21,949 bases of DNA from a virus. This document shows, one piece after another, positions 1 through 8,247 of the stretch. The position numbers and the translations under genes were made by a program. The stretch covers positions 1-21,949 of the IMG/VR virus record IMGVR_UViG_3300030329_005193; one strand, 5' to 3'. The stretch's first letter is position 1. Each line of letters begins with the position of its first letter. The notes beneath the pieces were generated by a model. That model did not search any database, was not told where the DNA came from, and saw only the letters and a list, made by a program, of their open reading frames with translations.

Positions 1-754
1 CCGGAACTTTACCACTACCCTCCACACTTTCCAAAATATTCATCGCATCATTGAGATCCAAGACACGACCGGGGTTATCACCCGCGTAGGATAGCACAAC
101 ATTTTCTGTAACTTTACCACGAATTTCATCTGGAATTGCTTCAACCAGAGCAGGATTTATCAAATTGCCGTTTGCCGAGTTTTTTAATTTTTGTCTAACT
201 GACGCAAGTTCCAATCCTAGCGAAGCTAAATCAAGGTCGTGATCACTAAAATTTTGTATAGCAGCATCTCTAGTTGCCGCGATAGAGGCACGATGACGCT
301 GTTCTATTTTCACATCAATTTTATCTCTGAGCCGAAAACGAGCATTCATTTCTGCAATTTTAAATTCTTCATTGAACTGGGCGACTGCGAACTTGTCTTT
401 CCCGATATTTTCTAGCAATCTTTGACGAATTTCCAGCATAGCAGTGTCCCACCTCGATGCAGCATTTTTATCATCTTTATCCAGAACACTTAAAAAATTC
501 GGACTTTTTAACATAGACTTTTCAGTTTCCCGAATAGCCTCTTTTGCTCCTATGATGGCTTCGTTGCGTTTGATTTCAGTAATCATTTTATATCGCATTT
601 TAGAAAATTCTGTAACCTGGTCAAAGCCAGCCTTGTAAACTCTCCCCTGCTCCAGAATTGATTTGGGACCAGCCATGGATTTTCGAGCCCTAAAGGACTT
701 TCCCGGAGCCTCCCGGGTCATTTGCAGTTTACTTTTATAAAGTGGAATTTTCAT
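1..754 (-). CDS. Internal virion protein, T7 gp15-like (partial)
   Basis: An open minus-strand frame starts at an ATG at 754 and runs off the left edge, so 251 codons are visible and the C-terminus is missing. The N-terminus reads MKIPLYKSKLQMTREAPGKS. The rest is highly charged and rich in Glu, Lys, Arg and Ala, and looks mostly alpha-helical, with no membrane segment seen. The ATG overlaps the stop of the gp14-like gene by one base (TAATG), which points to translational coupling. Position, following tail tubular proteins A and B and a gp14-like protein, is where T7-type phages carry the internal core proteins gp15 and gp16, which are ejected to carry DNA across the envelope. The assignment rests mainly on gene order and composition; no enzymatic motif was recognised. 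Confidence 0.6.
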   Translation of the reverse strand, partial: MKIPLYKSKLQMTREAPGKSFRARKSMAGPKSILEQGRVYKAGFDQVTEFSKMRYKMITEIKRNEAIIGAKEAIRETEKSMLKSPNFLSVLDKDDKNAASRWDTAMLEIRQRLLENIGKDKFAVAQFNEEFKIAEMNARFRLRDKIDVKIEQRHRASIAATRDAAIQNFSDHDLDLASLGLELASVRQKLKNSANGNLINPALVEAIPDEIRGKVTENVVLSYAGDNPGRVLDLNDAMNILESVEGSGKVP

Positions 755-1281
755 TATTCAAAAATCCCGGATTGCCAGCCAAACCGTGCTGCACTACCAA
801 ATGAGCCGATCAGGGACTGTGTCCCCTGAGCGCGTAAAGAAGCCGCCTGATAGCCGCCTTCCATCCTCGACATCTCTGCCTGTAGCCGCACATCTTCCTG
901 TGCATCGTTGATCTGCATGTTTGTCACAGCATTATTAAATTTCGATACAGTCATGTCATACTCGAATTCTCTTGCATTCTGCCTGAGCACCCGCATTGGA
1001 GTACCCTCGCTAATGTCGATGCCTCCTGCCGAAAAACCTGTTTTTACATCGCCTTGCAGCCCCGCAAAACGAAACCGCGCAATCTTTTCATCCAAGAGTA
1101 AGTTGGCATTGATTATAGCTCTTTGATCCTCAAGAATTCTTTCGTCACGCTCGATAATCTGAGCATTGAATTCTCCAACAGCCTTTGCTGCATCCGCAGC
1201 TTTATCAGCAGATTTTTTAGACGAAATTCCGGAAGCAATCGTAGAACCGATTCCGACCAAAGCGAGCAGGGTTTGAAACAT
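754..1281 (-). CDS. Virion core protein, T7 gp14-like
   Basis: This 175-residue protein begins MFQTLLALVGIGSTIASGIS, a hydrophobic N-terminal helix, followed by an Ala/Lys-rich coiled-coil-like stretch (about residues 20-65). A GFSAGGIDISEGTP segment comes mid-protein, with more helix after it. This layout is typical of podovirus gp14-like internal virion proteins, which help form the DNA ejection channel. It lies 15 nt downstream of the tail tubular B-like gene and overlaps the next gene by one base. Length and hydrophobic start match the family. The call is by pattern and synteny, not by a catalytic motif. Confidence 0.7.
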   Translation of the reverse strand: MFQTLLALVGIGSTIASGISSKKSADKAADAAKAVGEFNAQIIERDERILEDQRAIINANLLLDEKIARFRFAGLQGDVKTGFSAGGIDISEGTPMRVLRQNAREFEYDMTVSKFNNAVTNMQINDAQEDVRLQAEMSRMEGGYQAASLRAQGTQSLIGSFGSAARFGWQSGIFE

Positions 1282-1296
1282 TTTTTATCCTAATTA

Positions 1297-3291
1297 TTAA
1301 ATATCAAAAGTGTTGAGCCTCGGAAATATCGCAAGAACAGTAAGTGGTAGCGGCTGGTTTTGTCTTACATAGATTTTTGCATCGTCATCAAAACCCCCGG
1401 GAAACTCTATTTCTTTATCGCCCGTATACAGGGGGATAGCAGTATCCATTTCCATAGAATCATCCCGGAAAAATATACGATCCAGATTTTCACTATCGGT
1501 TCCAATTTCGACGCCTACTGTTTTATCGAGGCGCAGTGTAACTGCGTGAATCCTTTTTGGCTTTCCCTGGCTCGTTCCATCGGCAGATCCGGCCTCAAGC
1601 CGAAGTGTCTGCAAAGAGCTCGTATACCCTATTCCGATAGATGCTGTGGTTACAGAGAAGTCAAAATCAATTCCACCACTTGAAACAGTTTTATCGGCAT
1701 GCGTTGCGCCATTTGCGAGCGTTGTCACTGTCGCGCCTTCCAGATGATATAAACCAGTGGTCGAGGTTATTGCGGAGCCCGAATATGAAAGTCCCGAATC
1801 AACGTAGAAACATTCGTCTGAGCTCTGAAATGCAAAGGCTTTTAATCTTTCAACGTATCGTCTTGTAACACTGTTGATTGTTCTTTTTACAATTAAATAT
1901 AGTTCGTCTTCTCCCCCGTCCTTCGGCAAAGAAATAATTGATTCCACAACGGCCTGGCCGCTGCCAAAAACACCTCCGATTATGTGTTTGTGCCACGCAT
2001 AGACTTTTTCTTCCCTCCGGTATGTCAGGCCAAGCAACGTGCCATCACTTCGCCTGGCCCATATAATAGATTCCGGCTCCTGCTGGAATGCGAATTCTTC
2101 TAATCCACCTTCAGAAAGATGTTCTGCCAGAATTGTTATATCCCTGGCTATATATGCATCCTGGTTCAGATCTCCCCCATATCGAAATTCTCGAACCTTT
2201 CGACCCCCCCGCTGAGTAAACAGTGTGACGTCAGCCACCTGAACCGGTTCAGAAGCAGTACACCCGTAATTTGAATATTTACGAATTACGGTTGTGGTCG
2301 GGGCAACAGGTCCACCGTTTGTTGTGGTTAAAACGTATTCTCCTCCGCTCGTTCCTATTGTAAGAATTCGGGTGGCAGAGAGATGCCGGATGGCATTTAC
2401 CTTATTTGAAGCAATCGTATAAATCAAAGCATCGTCTGAATTTGTGCCTACAGTAAAATTCAGATAATCGGCTGATTTTGAAAACCACAAAGTCTGCGGA
2501 TTGTTATTTGTCGCACCAAATACTAGCCTTTGTTCAAAAAAAGTCACTACTGACGGGTAGTTATCGGACGAACTTAAACCGGGATTCGGACTGCCGGAAA
2601 TAGTTGCTGTAGCCAGTGTCCATGAATTATGGGCCGAGCGAGACAGCGTTCGTATAGCATGTGAAGGATGCACCAGGTACATGACATCAGCAGACTGGGC
2701 AAACCTGACATCACCAATTTGGGCTGATGTATAAGGTGTTGTAACTTCATAAATTTTCGCGGTGGTAACGCCGCTGGAATATGTCGTAAAAGATGTCGTG
2801 TTTATGGCAACGCCAAATAAATCGGTGAGAGTAAATGTATTTGTTGTCGAATTTGCTATTAAATAATTTCTTGCTTTTAACTCGCTCATTGCCGAAGTGT
2901 TGGTTAGATACACTTCATCACCGTCTGAATATCCGTGTGAATTAGAGGTAAGCACACCGGGATTGGCTTTTGTAATTGCTGAAATTGCTTTAGCAGTTTC
3001 AACAGCTTGTGAGCCGTTCCTAAACACACGCATGTACTGTTCACCAAATTCCAGACAGTATGTATCAGAGGTCTTGAATTCAAACGGAATAAGTCGTGTA
3101 TAATTAGAACTGTTTTTTACTGCGCCGAGATATTCTGTTCCGGGTCTTCGGGTCACACCGCCATGAGGCTGCACAACCATATTTGTAAGTTCTGATAATC
3201 CTTCCCGGTATTTTTCAATCGTAACCCTGCCCTCTAGCCTGGGCGATATTTCACCAGCAGTAAAACTGGATAAAGCAGGAGCGGAACGCAT
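1297..3291 (-). CDS. Tail tubular protein B-like (T7 gp12-type nozzle protein)
   Basis: This 664-residue protein has the N-terminus seen in podovirus tail tubular B / stabilisation proteins: FTAGEISPRLEGRVTIEKY, then GGVTRRPGTEYLG and LIPFEF near residues 45-75. The remainder is rich in Ser, Thr, Gly and beta-prone residues, as expected of the beta-propeller nozzle that closes the short tail. The segment VTFFEQRLVFGATNNNPQTL is also characteristic of this family. The start ATG overlaps the stop of the tail tubular A-like gene by one base (TAATG). Length is close to the family norm of 600-850 residues. No truncation or frameshift is visible. Confidence 0.85.
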   Translation of the reverse strand: MRSAPALSSFTAGEISPRLEGRVTIEKYREGLSELTNMVVQPHGGVTRRPGTEYLGAVKNSSNYTRLIPFEFKTSDTYCLEFGEQYMRVFRNGSQAVETAKAISAITKANPGVLTSNSHGYSDGDEVYLTNTSAMSELKARNYLIANSTTNTFTLTDLFGVAINTTSFTTYSSGVTTAKIYEVTTPYTSAQIGDVRFAQSADVMYLVHPSHAIRTLSRSAHNSWTLATATISGSPNPGLSSSDNYPSVVTFFEQRLVFGATNNNPQTLWFSKSADYLNFTVGTNSDDALIYTIASNKVNAIRHLSATRILTIGTSGGEYVLTTTNGGPVAPTTTVIRKYSNYGCTASEPVQVADVTLFTQRGGRKVREFRYGGDLNQDAYIARDITILAEHLSEGGLEEFAFQQEPESIIWARRSDGTLLGLTYRREEKVYAWHKHIIGGVFGSGQAVVESIISLPKDGGEDELYLIVKRTINSVTRRYVERLKAFAFQSSDECFYVDSGLSYSGSAITSTTGLYHLEGATVTTLANGATHADKTVSSGGIDFDFSVTTASIGIGYTSSLQTLRLEAGSADGTSQGKPKRIHAVTLRLDKTVGVEIGTDSENLDRIFFRDDSMEMDTAIPLYTGDKEIEFPGGFDDDAKIYVRQNQPLPLTVLAIFPRLNTFDI

Positions 3292-3896
3292 TACATTCTC
3301 GCCTCGATAAAGTCGGATGCTTCAATTTTTGGAGATGCACCCTCGGTCCCGTCGATAAATCTAGCCTCCCGGAGTTTGTCATCAAATATCCCGGCAGTTA
3401 ATTGGACCATAGATGTTGAACCTGTAATAGAATAACAGATTTCGAAAGCAAGCCTGGCTGCTAATACGTCAATTAAATTTGCATCGTATTCATTGGGATC
3501 AGTAATTCGCGCAACATATTTTATTTTAGCAGTATCCTCGTCTGTGACCAGATTTCTACCCTCAATGGCAAACACCGGATCACCGGAATTTGAAATCATA
3601 CTATCCTGCGGATACGAAAGTGATCCATTAGAAAATTCAAGCACACGCAGACAGTAGGGATCTGTCGGCAATGGAAAATAATTTGAATAGCCGAATGCCG
3701 GGGCAGTCGTGCTTTTAGATAATTCCGTTCTTTGAAGAAGGCAGTTCCACGGGTGTGCGCGAAACAGTGTATCGCGTACCGAATTATATTTCTGATTTAT
3801 GATCCGCGCAGGTTTTGAATTTTCGTCAAGCGCGGTAATATTATTTGCCCCGAGATAATTCAGAGCATAATTACAAATATCGACTGTGCTTGTCAT
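3291..3896 (-). CDS. Tail tubular protein A-like (T7 gp11-type gatekeeper)
   Basis: This 201-residue protein begins MTSTVDICNYALNYLGANNI, a typical start of gp11-like tail tubular proteins. Family-like segments follow: RDTLFRAHPWNCLLQRTELS, then FPLPTDPYCLRVLEF and DVLAARLAFEICYSITGS. The product forms the ring between portal and nozzle and helps close the head. It sits directly upstream of the gp12-like gene, with a one-base overlap. A GGA-type ribosome site precedes the ATG at 3896 by about nine bases. A strong hairpin separates this gene from the decoration-like gene upstream, so its expression may be set partly by read-through. Confidence 0.85.
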   Translation of the reverse strand: MTSTVDICNYALNYLGANNITALDENSKPARIINQKYNSVRDTLFRAHPWNCLLQRTELSKSTTAPAFGYSNYFPLPTDPYCLRVLEFSNGSLSYPQDSMISNSGDPVFAIEGRNLVTDEDTAKIKYVARITDPNEYDANLIDVLAARLAFEICYSITGSTSMVQLTAGIFDDKLREARFIDGTEGASPKIEASDFIEARM

Positions 3897-3925
3897 TTTT
3901 GATTCCGATTTAAAAGGGGGTGAAA

Positions 3926-3954
3926 GGGGCAGACACCCTGCCCCTCTTTTTCTT
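3926..3954. terminator. Hairpin terminator between head and tail genes
   Basis: GGGGCAG at 3926-3932 pairs with CTGCCCC at 3938-3944 around a 5-nt loop. On the plus strand it is followed by a T-rich run (TCTTTTTCTT). In the minus direction, which is that of the genes here, the hairpin is followed by TTTC and later TTTT, a weaker tract. It lies between the decoration-like gene (stop at 3953) and the tail tubular A gene. T7 also has a terminator just after its capsid gene, so a partial terminator that reduces tail gene expression is a reasonable reading. Confidence 0.65.
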
Positions 3955-4414
3955 AATCAACCACGTATTTGATTGTGACTTCGATTGTGCCAGTGCCGGC
4001 TGCACCGCCCATCGTTGCCGTTACGATCATTCCATCACCGTCAGCATCGACAACTGTTCCCGAGCCCAGGGCCAGAGTAGCAAGAATATCTACTTTCTGG
4101 GCCGAGGTAGAAGCAGCAGCTGCCTTGTAAGCCGCAGCAGATGCAGAAACAGCAGTTCCGGCTGCGTTAGTATGTGCAGCATATCCTACAGACAGGGTTG
4201 TAGATGAGCCCAGTGCATCATGTGCAAGAGATCCCTCTAACAGTCGGGCATTGTCCGGAAGGGTAAACATCTCTATAACATCACCGGATGCTAATGAGCT
4301 TGCTTCATACGTGCCATGAGCGACACGAATTCTTCCACCCATCTCGTTAGCCGAGTTCATCACAACAGGATTTGCGCGGGTGTTTGTGCGTTGCGCGCTA
4401 TAAACAGTAGCCAT
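3953..4414 (-). CDS. Probable head decoration / capsid accessory protein
   Basis: This 153-residue protein is rich in Ala, Ser, Thr and Gly and begins MATVYSAQRTNTRANPVV. It continues with MGGRIRVAHGTYEASSLASG and FTLPDNARLLEGSLAHDALG. The C-terminal half alternates small and hydrophobic residues (beta-type) and ends TIEVTIKYVVD. Similar proteins, often left as hypothetical, recur directly after the capsid gene in podovirus-type prophages, and a trimeric decoration role has been suggested for such proteins. AGGAGG lies seven bases before the ATG, one of the strongest ribosome sites in the window, which fits an abundant structural protein. Only 12 nt separate it from the capsid gene. The function is inferred from position and composition. 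Confidence 0.6.
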   Translation of the reverse strand: MATVYSAQRTNTRANPVVMNSANEMGGRIRVAHGTYEASSLASGDVIEMFTLPDNARLLEGSLAHDALGSSTTLSVGYAAHTNAAGTAVSASAAAYKAAAASTSAQKVDILATLALGSGTVVDADGDGMIVTATMGGAAGTGTIEVTIKYVVD

Positions 4415-4426
4415 TTTCTAATCCTC

Positions 4427-5287
4427 CTATGATTCTTGACAGAGGATGCTAACGACTTTAGCCTCCTCCATTCGAGTTGAGCCGATGGACTGAGAATAAA
4501 AAACCTGGGTAGAATAAGATTTATCAGCCCGTTCATCAATTCTCGCCTGTGGCTCGGAACCGATTGCAAGCTTCACGCCGTCCATTGCGAAGGCTATCAC
4601 CTGACGATTACTTGAGCTCGTAGTTAAGCGATTTGAAATTTTAAATTCAAAACCACAAAAACTATTGATAGAACCCTGTGCCAGTGCCTTCACGGTATTA
4701 AAGTCCGAGCTTTTTACTTCTGTAGTATTTAACAGATCTGTAATCTGTTTTGGCGCACAGACAATGTACCTTTTGATACTTGGGTCCACATCCGCAGCGT
4801 CAAGAAGTTCCTTGGCGCTTAGAAGCTTTGCCACTGTAAGACCTGCCGATCCGTGAGCAATTATATTCCCGGCAGTGAAGGAGGTAGTTGTACTACCATC
4901 TTTTCCTGTTTTGGAATCGCCCAGTGCAGCAGCAATGATAACATCATCCATTGCCCTGCCCATAGCCGCAGATGCAGCCTTCGAATAGCTTGAAGTGGGA
5001 TCTGCAAGCAGACGAACTTTATCAGCATCGTCGAGCAGTTCAGCCCATTCGTAGTCTGACATAGTTACCATTCGGCGTGAATGGGGTGTTTCAACCAGAG
5101 GCGTATCGGCATGACGTGATGTTTTTAAAACAGCCGCCGAGCTTCCTACCTGGTCAAAAAAAGCTTTCTCACCAGTAACAGATTCCACATCCACACAGGA
5201 TCTTAGCACAGACCCCATTTGCTGTGACAGCATCTGGACATTGGAACTAAACTGGTTGACAAAAGCTGTAGAAATCTGGTTAGACAT
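4427..5287 (-). CDS. Major capsid protein
   Basis: This 286-residue protein begins MSNQISTAFVNQFSSNVQML. It contains the segments TLVETPHSRRMVTMSDYEWA-like (residues about 63-83) and a family-like C-terminus with VFYSQSIGSTRMEEAKVVSI. This resembles the short single-domain capsid proteins of marine and proteobacterial podophages, which are expected to adopt the HK97 fold. It is preceded by scaffold and followed by a decoration-like protein, the standard order. AGGAG is placed eight bases before the ATG, consistent with high expression. A short segment around residues 40-46 (GEKAFFD) is echoed in non-coding DNA at about 16,146-16,178. No internal defect is visible. Confidence 0.85.
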   Translation of the reverse strand: MSNQISTAFVNQFSSNVQMLSQQMGSVLRSCVDVESVTGEKAFFDQVGSSAAVLKTSRHADTPLVETPHSRRMVTMSDYEWAELLDDADKVRLLADPTSSYSKAASAAMGRAMDDVIIAAALGDSKTGKDGSTTTSFTAGNIIAHGSAGLTVAKLLSAKELLDAADVDPSIKRYIVCAPKQITDLLNTTEVKSSDFNTVKALAQGSINSFCGFEFKISNRLTTSSSNRQVIAFAMDGVKLAIGSEPQARIDERADKSYSTQVFYSQSIGSTRMEEAKVVSILCQES

Positions 5288-5418
5288 AATAGTCTCTCCT
5301 TTTACAGTTTTTTCAATTTTTGATTAGTTTTCGTAGAGTTATCCCTGGCGGGGCTGTACTGGCTTATAAGCAAGCTAAACTGCCTGACGCACAGGCATGA
5401 TGATGTGGGCCTTTTCGG
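5288..5418. other. Gap between scaffold and capsid genes
   Basis: This is the longest non-coding gap within the head genes (131 nt). It holds a small inverted repeat, GCCTG/CAGGC at about 5382-5396, and a palindrome GCTTATAAGC at 5372-5381. It also contains the strong capsid ribosome site near the right end of the minus-strand reading. A promoter that raises capsid expression would be expected here, but no convincing -35/-10 pair was found. The repeat lacks a T-run, so a terminator is not supported either. Confidence 0.35.
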
Positions 5419-6222
5419 TTATCCACCCGTTATATATTCTTCCAGACGAAGAGATTCTTCATAATATGCCTTATGCTCGGGATGACTGGAATCCCAATAC
5501 GGACCATCCAGCCGCCTGACCTCATCCTGTTGTCGCTTGGCCTCTGCCGGGGTCATCACCATTTCTGTAGTTTCCCCTAGCAATTTATCTTCACCAATCA
5601 TCTCGGACAGGTTTACAAACATTTTTAAAATTTCCGGCACATTACCTAGCTGTCTTCCATCTGCCAGAGTAATGTTATCCATAATATCGACGTTACCCAG
5701 TAATTGCCGGGCTGCTGCTGCTGCTGCCTGCATTTTGTGATCGTATGCCTGTCCGTATTCTTTTTTTAATAACGCTTCTGTATCCCTTGTGCTTTGTTCT
5801 AAAAAAGAATTCTGACTATCACTTTCCGACTGTTTCCGGCTTTTAATGTGCTCTACGAATTTGTTTGCCTGGCTTTGATTGAGCCCTGCATCAAAAGCAG
5901 ACTGGCGTAGTTGTTTTTCAGCAGCTTCATCAAGACCTTCAAATGCATAGTCTTCCGGCTTTTCCGGCGCACCTAATTTTTGATATATCCCCCGCCATTC
6001 CTCCGGCGTAGCAGATTTGCCCGGAATGGCAATCTTGTCAGCACCTATCATTCTTTGTGCATGAACATACGATTTTGCCAGCGATCCGGCATCAGTAAAG
6101 TTTTTTAAGCTCGGCTCGTTTCGCAAATCTTCCGGCAATGTCTGATTAAAAGCTGGCTGGGGAGCTGCGTTAGCAGCTTCCTGAGATCCGGCATTATCCC
6201 GGGTTGTCTCGACGTCACTCAT
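5419..6222 (-). CDS. Capsid assembly scaffolding protein
   Basis: This 267-residue acidic protein has a disordered, Ala/Gln/Asn-rich N-terminus. It continues with LPEDLRNEPSLKNFTDAGSL and SYVHAQRMIGADKIAIPGKS, then helical charged sequence. These segments are typical of podovirus scaffolding proteins, which act inside the prohead and leave before DNA packaging. The C-terminus ends LRLEEYITGG. The start ATG at 6222 overlaps the end of the Bbp19-like gene by eight bases, with GGAACC just upstream. It lies between portal and capsid, as in T7 (genes 8, 9, 10). Confidence 0.8.
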   Translation of the reverse strand: MSDVETTRDNAGSQEAANAAPQPAFNQTLPEDLRNEPSLKNFTDAGSLAKSYVHAQRMIGADKIAIPGKSATPEEWRGIYQKLGAPEKPEDYAFEGLDEAAEKQLRQSAFDAGLNQSQANKFVEHIKSRKQSESDSQNSFLEQSTRDTEALLKKEYGQAYDHKMQAAAAAARQLLGNVDIMDNITLADGRQLGNVPEILKMFVNLSEMIGEDKLLGETTEMVMTPAEAKRQQDEVRRLDGPYWDSSHPEHKAYYEESLRLEEYITGG

Positions 6223-6433
6223 TTTGTGGTTCCTTTTGTTCGGTCAGCATGCGGACAATCAGCAGCACGGCTGCTCGCTGACCTTCATTAAATGCACTAG
6301 TATATGGATTGTCCGAATACGTGGTTGTCTCAAAACCGAACCGTGCTTTGAGGTCACCGAGCACAGCTTCACCATCGTCAGTGTTAAAAGTCCGGCGATA
6401 GGAAAGTTTTAACTCTTCTATTTTTTTATTCAT
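6215..6433 (-). CDS. Small Bbp19-like phage protein
   Basis: This 72-residue protein carries YRRTFNTDDGEAVLGDLKAR, then FGFETTTYSDNPY and NEGQRAAVLLIVRML. This pattern (YRR-F-T-DG-VL-DL-FG, then EGQR) matches the small Bbp19-type protein that sits between portal and scaffold genes in many podophages. Bbp19 was named from a Bordetella phage and is regarded as virion-associated. Its precise role is unknown. The gene overlaps the portal gene by four bases and the scaffold gene by eight, so it is tightly coupled to both. Confidence 0.7.
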   Translation of the reverse strand: MNKKIEELKLSYRRTFNTDDGEAVLGDLKARFGFETTTYSDNPYTSAFNEGQRAAVLLIVRMLTEQKEPQNE

Positions 6434-8019
6434 TGAGGCATCTGACCATTATTCATGGTGTTTTGCATGGTCTGAATCATTTCAGACCCCCCTTCCGGGT
6501 TCTGTGCCATAACTTCGGCAGCAGCCTCTGCTTTTTGACGCCGTGCCTGGTCAACTTCGATTTTAGATTTAATGACCCTTGCCGGCATCCCGGTAGTCTC
6601 GACCACATACTGAACCAGCTTGTCAGAATCCAGATAATCCATAACGGGCGCTACCTGGGCCATTTGAACCATAATTTCAAAGCCTCTTAACATACTTTGT
6701 AAATCGGTCATTTTCTGGGCCTTTGCCAGGGGAGATACATATTCGATATCAATATCCTGGCCCTGCAAGAACTCAGGAGCAGGGGGGAGGGCTCCACTCC
6801 TGAGAAGAAGAGAAAAGCTTCGATCTATCAAAGGCTGGAGCAATTCTGCCTGTAGCCGGCCCAGCACAGGGCCGAGAAGACGCATTTTCTCTTCATTACG
6901 TTGTAGAACTTCCGTAGCTGTCATTGTAGATCCCTGGCCCAGAAGCAGCTGGTCTACAAAAAATGCCTGTCTAATTGCGTTTCTTCGCTGCTCCTCCATG
7001 TTCAACCCTAGCGGGTTGTTGGCGCCGATCTGTAACGGCTCCATTCTGTCTCTCGTACCGGATCTATAAAAATTCAAAGATCCGGGGGTTGTCCGGATCG
7101 GCATCATAAAGCCATCATCAGGAACCATAAGCGGTGGATCTATCTGCTTCTGCGCGGCCTTGATTATAGTTTCCGACATTTTGTTTAGCATCTTCACATC
7201 AGGTAGTGCCGTCATTGCCGGGGAGCGGCCATAGGTAGAAACACTATCTTTGACAAAGCGGGTAACCATAAATGGAAATTCGTCAAATCCGCTTTCGCCA
7301 AGAAGATGTTTGTCATCTTTTGTGTAATAAACAGAGGCAAAAGGTTTTTTTGTTTTTATTTTCCCGGCCTCGCCCCGGGGATAAACAACATGGACCAGAT
7401 CGTGCTCCACGTAAGGGTCTTCATTAAGATCCTTTTTTATTTTATCTCCGAGATCTTTTTCTGAAAATTGCTGCGCTATTGCTCTCGCCGGCAATTTAAA
7501 ACTACGATAAACCGTGTCTACCCGCCCGTCCTGATTTTCAGAAATACATATTTCCGCAATATGACGACAAGCAAACCGCAAACCCTCCTCATCCATCTCA
7601 ACATAATAACTACCTGTTCCAAAAACCACCAGATCATAATATAATTCGTGAATTTCCTGTTGAAAGTTAGACCTGTTAAACGCCTGATACATTAAATCCG
7701 TGCAAGCCTCCAGCCACTCATTTCCAACGTCATCACCCTGCAAATCACGATTTCTGAATCGCAGAGAAAACCACGGCGTACTCGGGCTCGTCAACATACC
7801 ATGTAAGCTACTAGCCAGCAACTCTACCGCATGAATTGCAGTTCCGTCATAAATCAGTTCTGTCCGCTTATCGCCCGCAGAACGCGTTTTGGTAATGTCT
7901 GCTTTTCTGGGCAACATATAATCAGCCAGCTGCTGCCAGTGATTTTCCCAGTTTGACCGCTGGGTTTTCAAGGTAGTGTACCTGCGATCCAGCATCTCTA
8001 CCAGAGGACTGATTTTCAC
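6430..8019 (-). CDS. Portal protein (head-tail connector, T7 gp8-like)
   Basis: This 529-residue protein has the classic start of collar-type portals: LVEMLDRRYTTLKTQRSNW followed by HWQQLADYMLPRKAD. Later segments are also family-like: ELIYDGTAIHAVELLASSLH, LTSPSTPWFSLRFRN, DEFPFMVTRFVKDS, YGRSPAMTALPDVK and TATEVLQRNEEKMRLLGPVL. The product forms the twelve-subunit ring through which DNA is packaged. It starts at GTG (8019); an in-frame upstream ATG is excluded by a stop. The GTG overlaps the stop of a 10-codon leader ORF (GTGA) that has the only good ribosome site here. The C-terminus is Met/Gln-rich, as is common. Confidence 0.9.
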   Translation of the reverse strand: MKISPLVEMLDRRYTTLKTQRSNWENHWQQLADYMLPRKADITKTRSAGDKRTELIYDGTAIHAVELLASSLHGMLTSPSTPWFSLRFRNRDLQGDDVGNEWLEACTDLMYQAFNRSNFQQEIHELYYDLVVFGTGSYYVEMDEEGLRFACRHIAEICISENQDGRVDTVYRSFKLPARAIAQQFSEKDLGDKIKKDLNEDPYVEHDLVHVVYPRGEAGKIKTKKPFASVYYTKDDKHLLGESGFDEFPFMVTRFVKDSVSTYGRSPAMTALPDVKMLNKMSETIIKAAQKQIDPPLMVPDDGFMMPIRTTPGSLNFYRSGTRDRMEPLQIGANNPLGLNMEEQRRNAIRQAFFVDQLLLGQGSTMTATEVLQRNEEKMRLLGPVLGRLQAELLQPLIDRSFSLLLRSGALPPAPEFLQGQDIDIEYVSPLAKAQKMTDLQSMLRGFEIMVQMAQVAPVMDYLDSDKLVQYVVETTGMPARVIKSKIEVDQARRQKAEAAAEVMAQNPEGGSEMIQTMQNTMNNGQMPQ

Positions 8020-8048
8020 TTCTTCCTGCCGCCTTTTTTCTTATACAT
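8016..8048 (-). CDS. 10-codon basic leader peptide upstream of portal
   Basis: ATG at 8048 opens MYKKKGGRKK, ended by a TGA that overlaps the portal GTG start (GTGA, 8019-8016). AAGGAG stands eight bases before this ATG, an ideal ribosome site, whereas the portal GTG has no equally placed site. The simplest reading is that the short basic peptide is translated and the portal is started by re-initiation. The peptide could be only a coupling device or could have a role of its own. Confidence 0.45.
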   Translation of the reverse strand: MYKKKGGRKK

Positions 8049-8049
8049 T

Positions 8050-8247
8050 TTAATATCTCCTTGTTAAAATTGATCGTTTTTCAGGTTTAATACCGTCAAG
8101 AATTTTGCCGTGAGAACGCCCGGCAGCTTTCTGCTGTAGCCTTTCTAAAGGATCAATAGTCATATTCGACATCCGGGAACCCGGCTGAAAAGAACCCTGA
8201 CCCATTACGCCGGCTATATTCGCAGGAGTTTTTCTTTTTTTAATCAT
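8050..8247 (-). CDS. Small basic protein of unknown function
   Basis: This 65-residue protein begins MIKKRKTPANIAGVMGQGSF and is rich in Lys, Arg, Gly and Ser, with no hydrophobic segment. The C-terminal half reads LERLQQKAAGRSHGKILDG. It was not recognised. It overlaps the upstream 286-residue gene by four bases (ATGA), and its stop lies just upstream of the leader that starts the portal cistron. Position between large terminase and portal suggests a head or packaging accessory, but this is only inference. Confidence 0.55.
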   Translation of the reverse strand: MIKKRKTPANIAGVMGQGSFQPGSRMSNMTIDPLERLQQKAAGRSHGKILDGIKPEKRSILTRRY

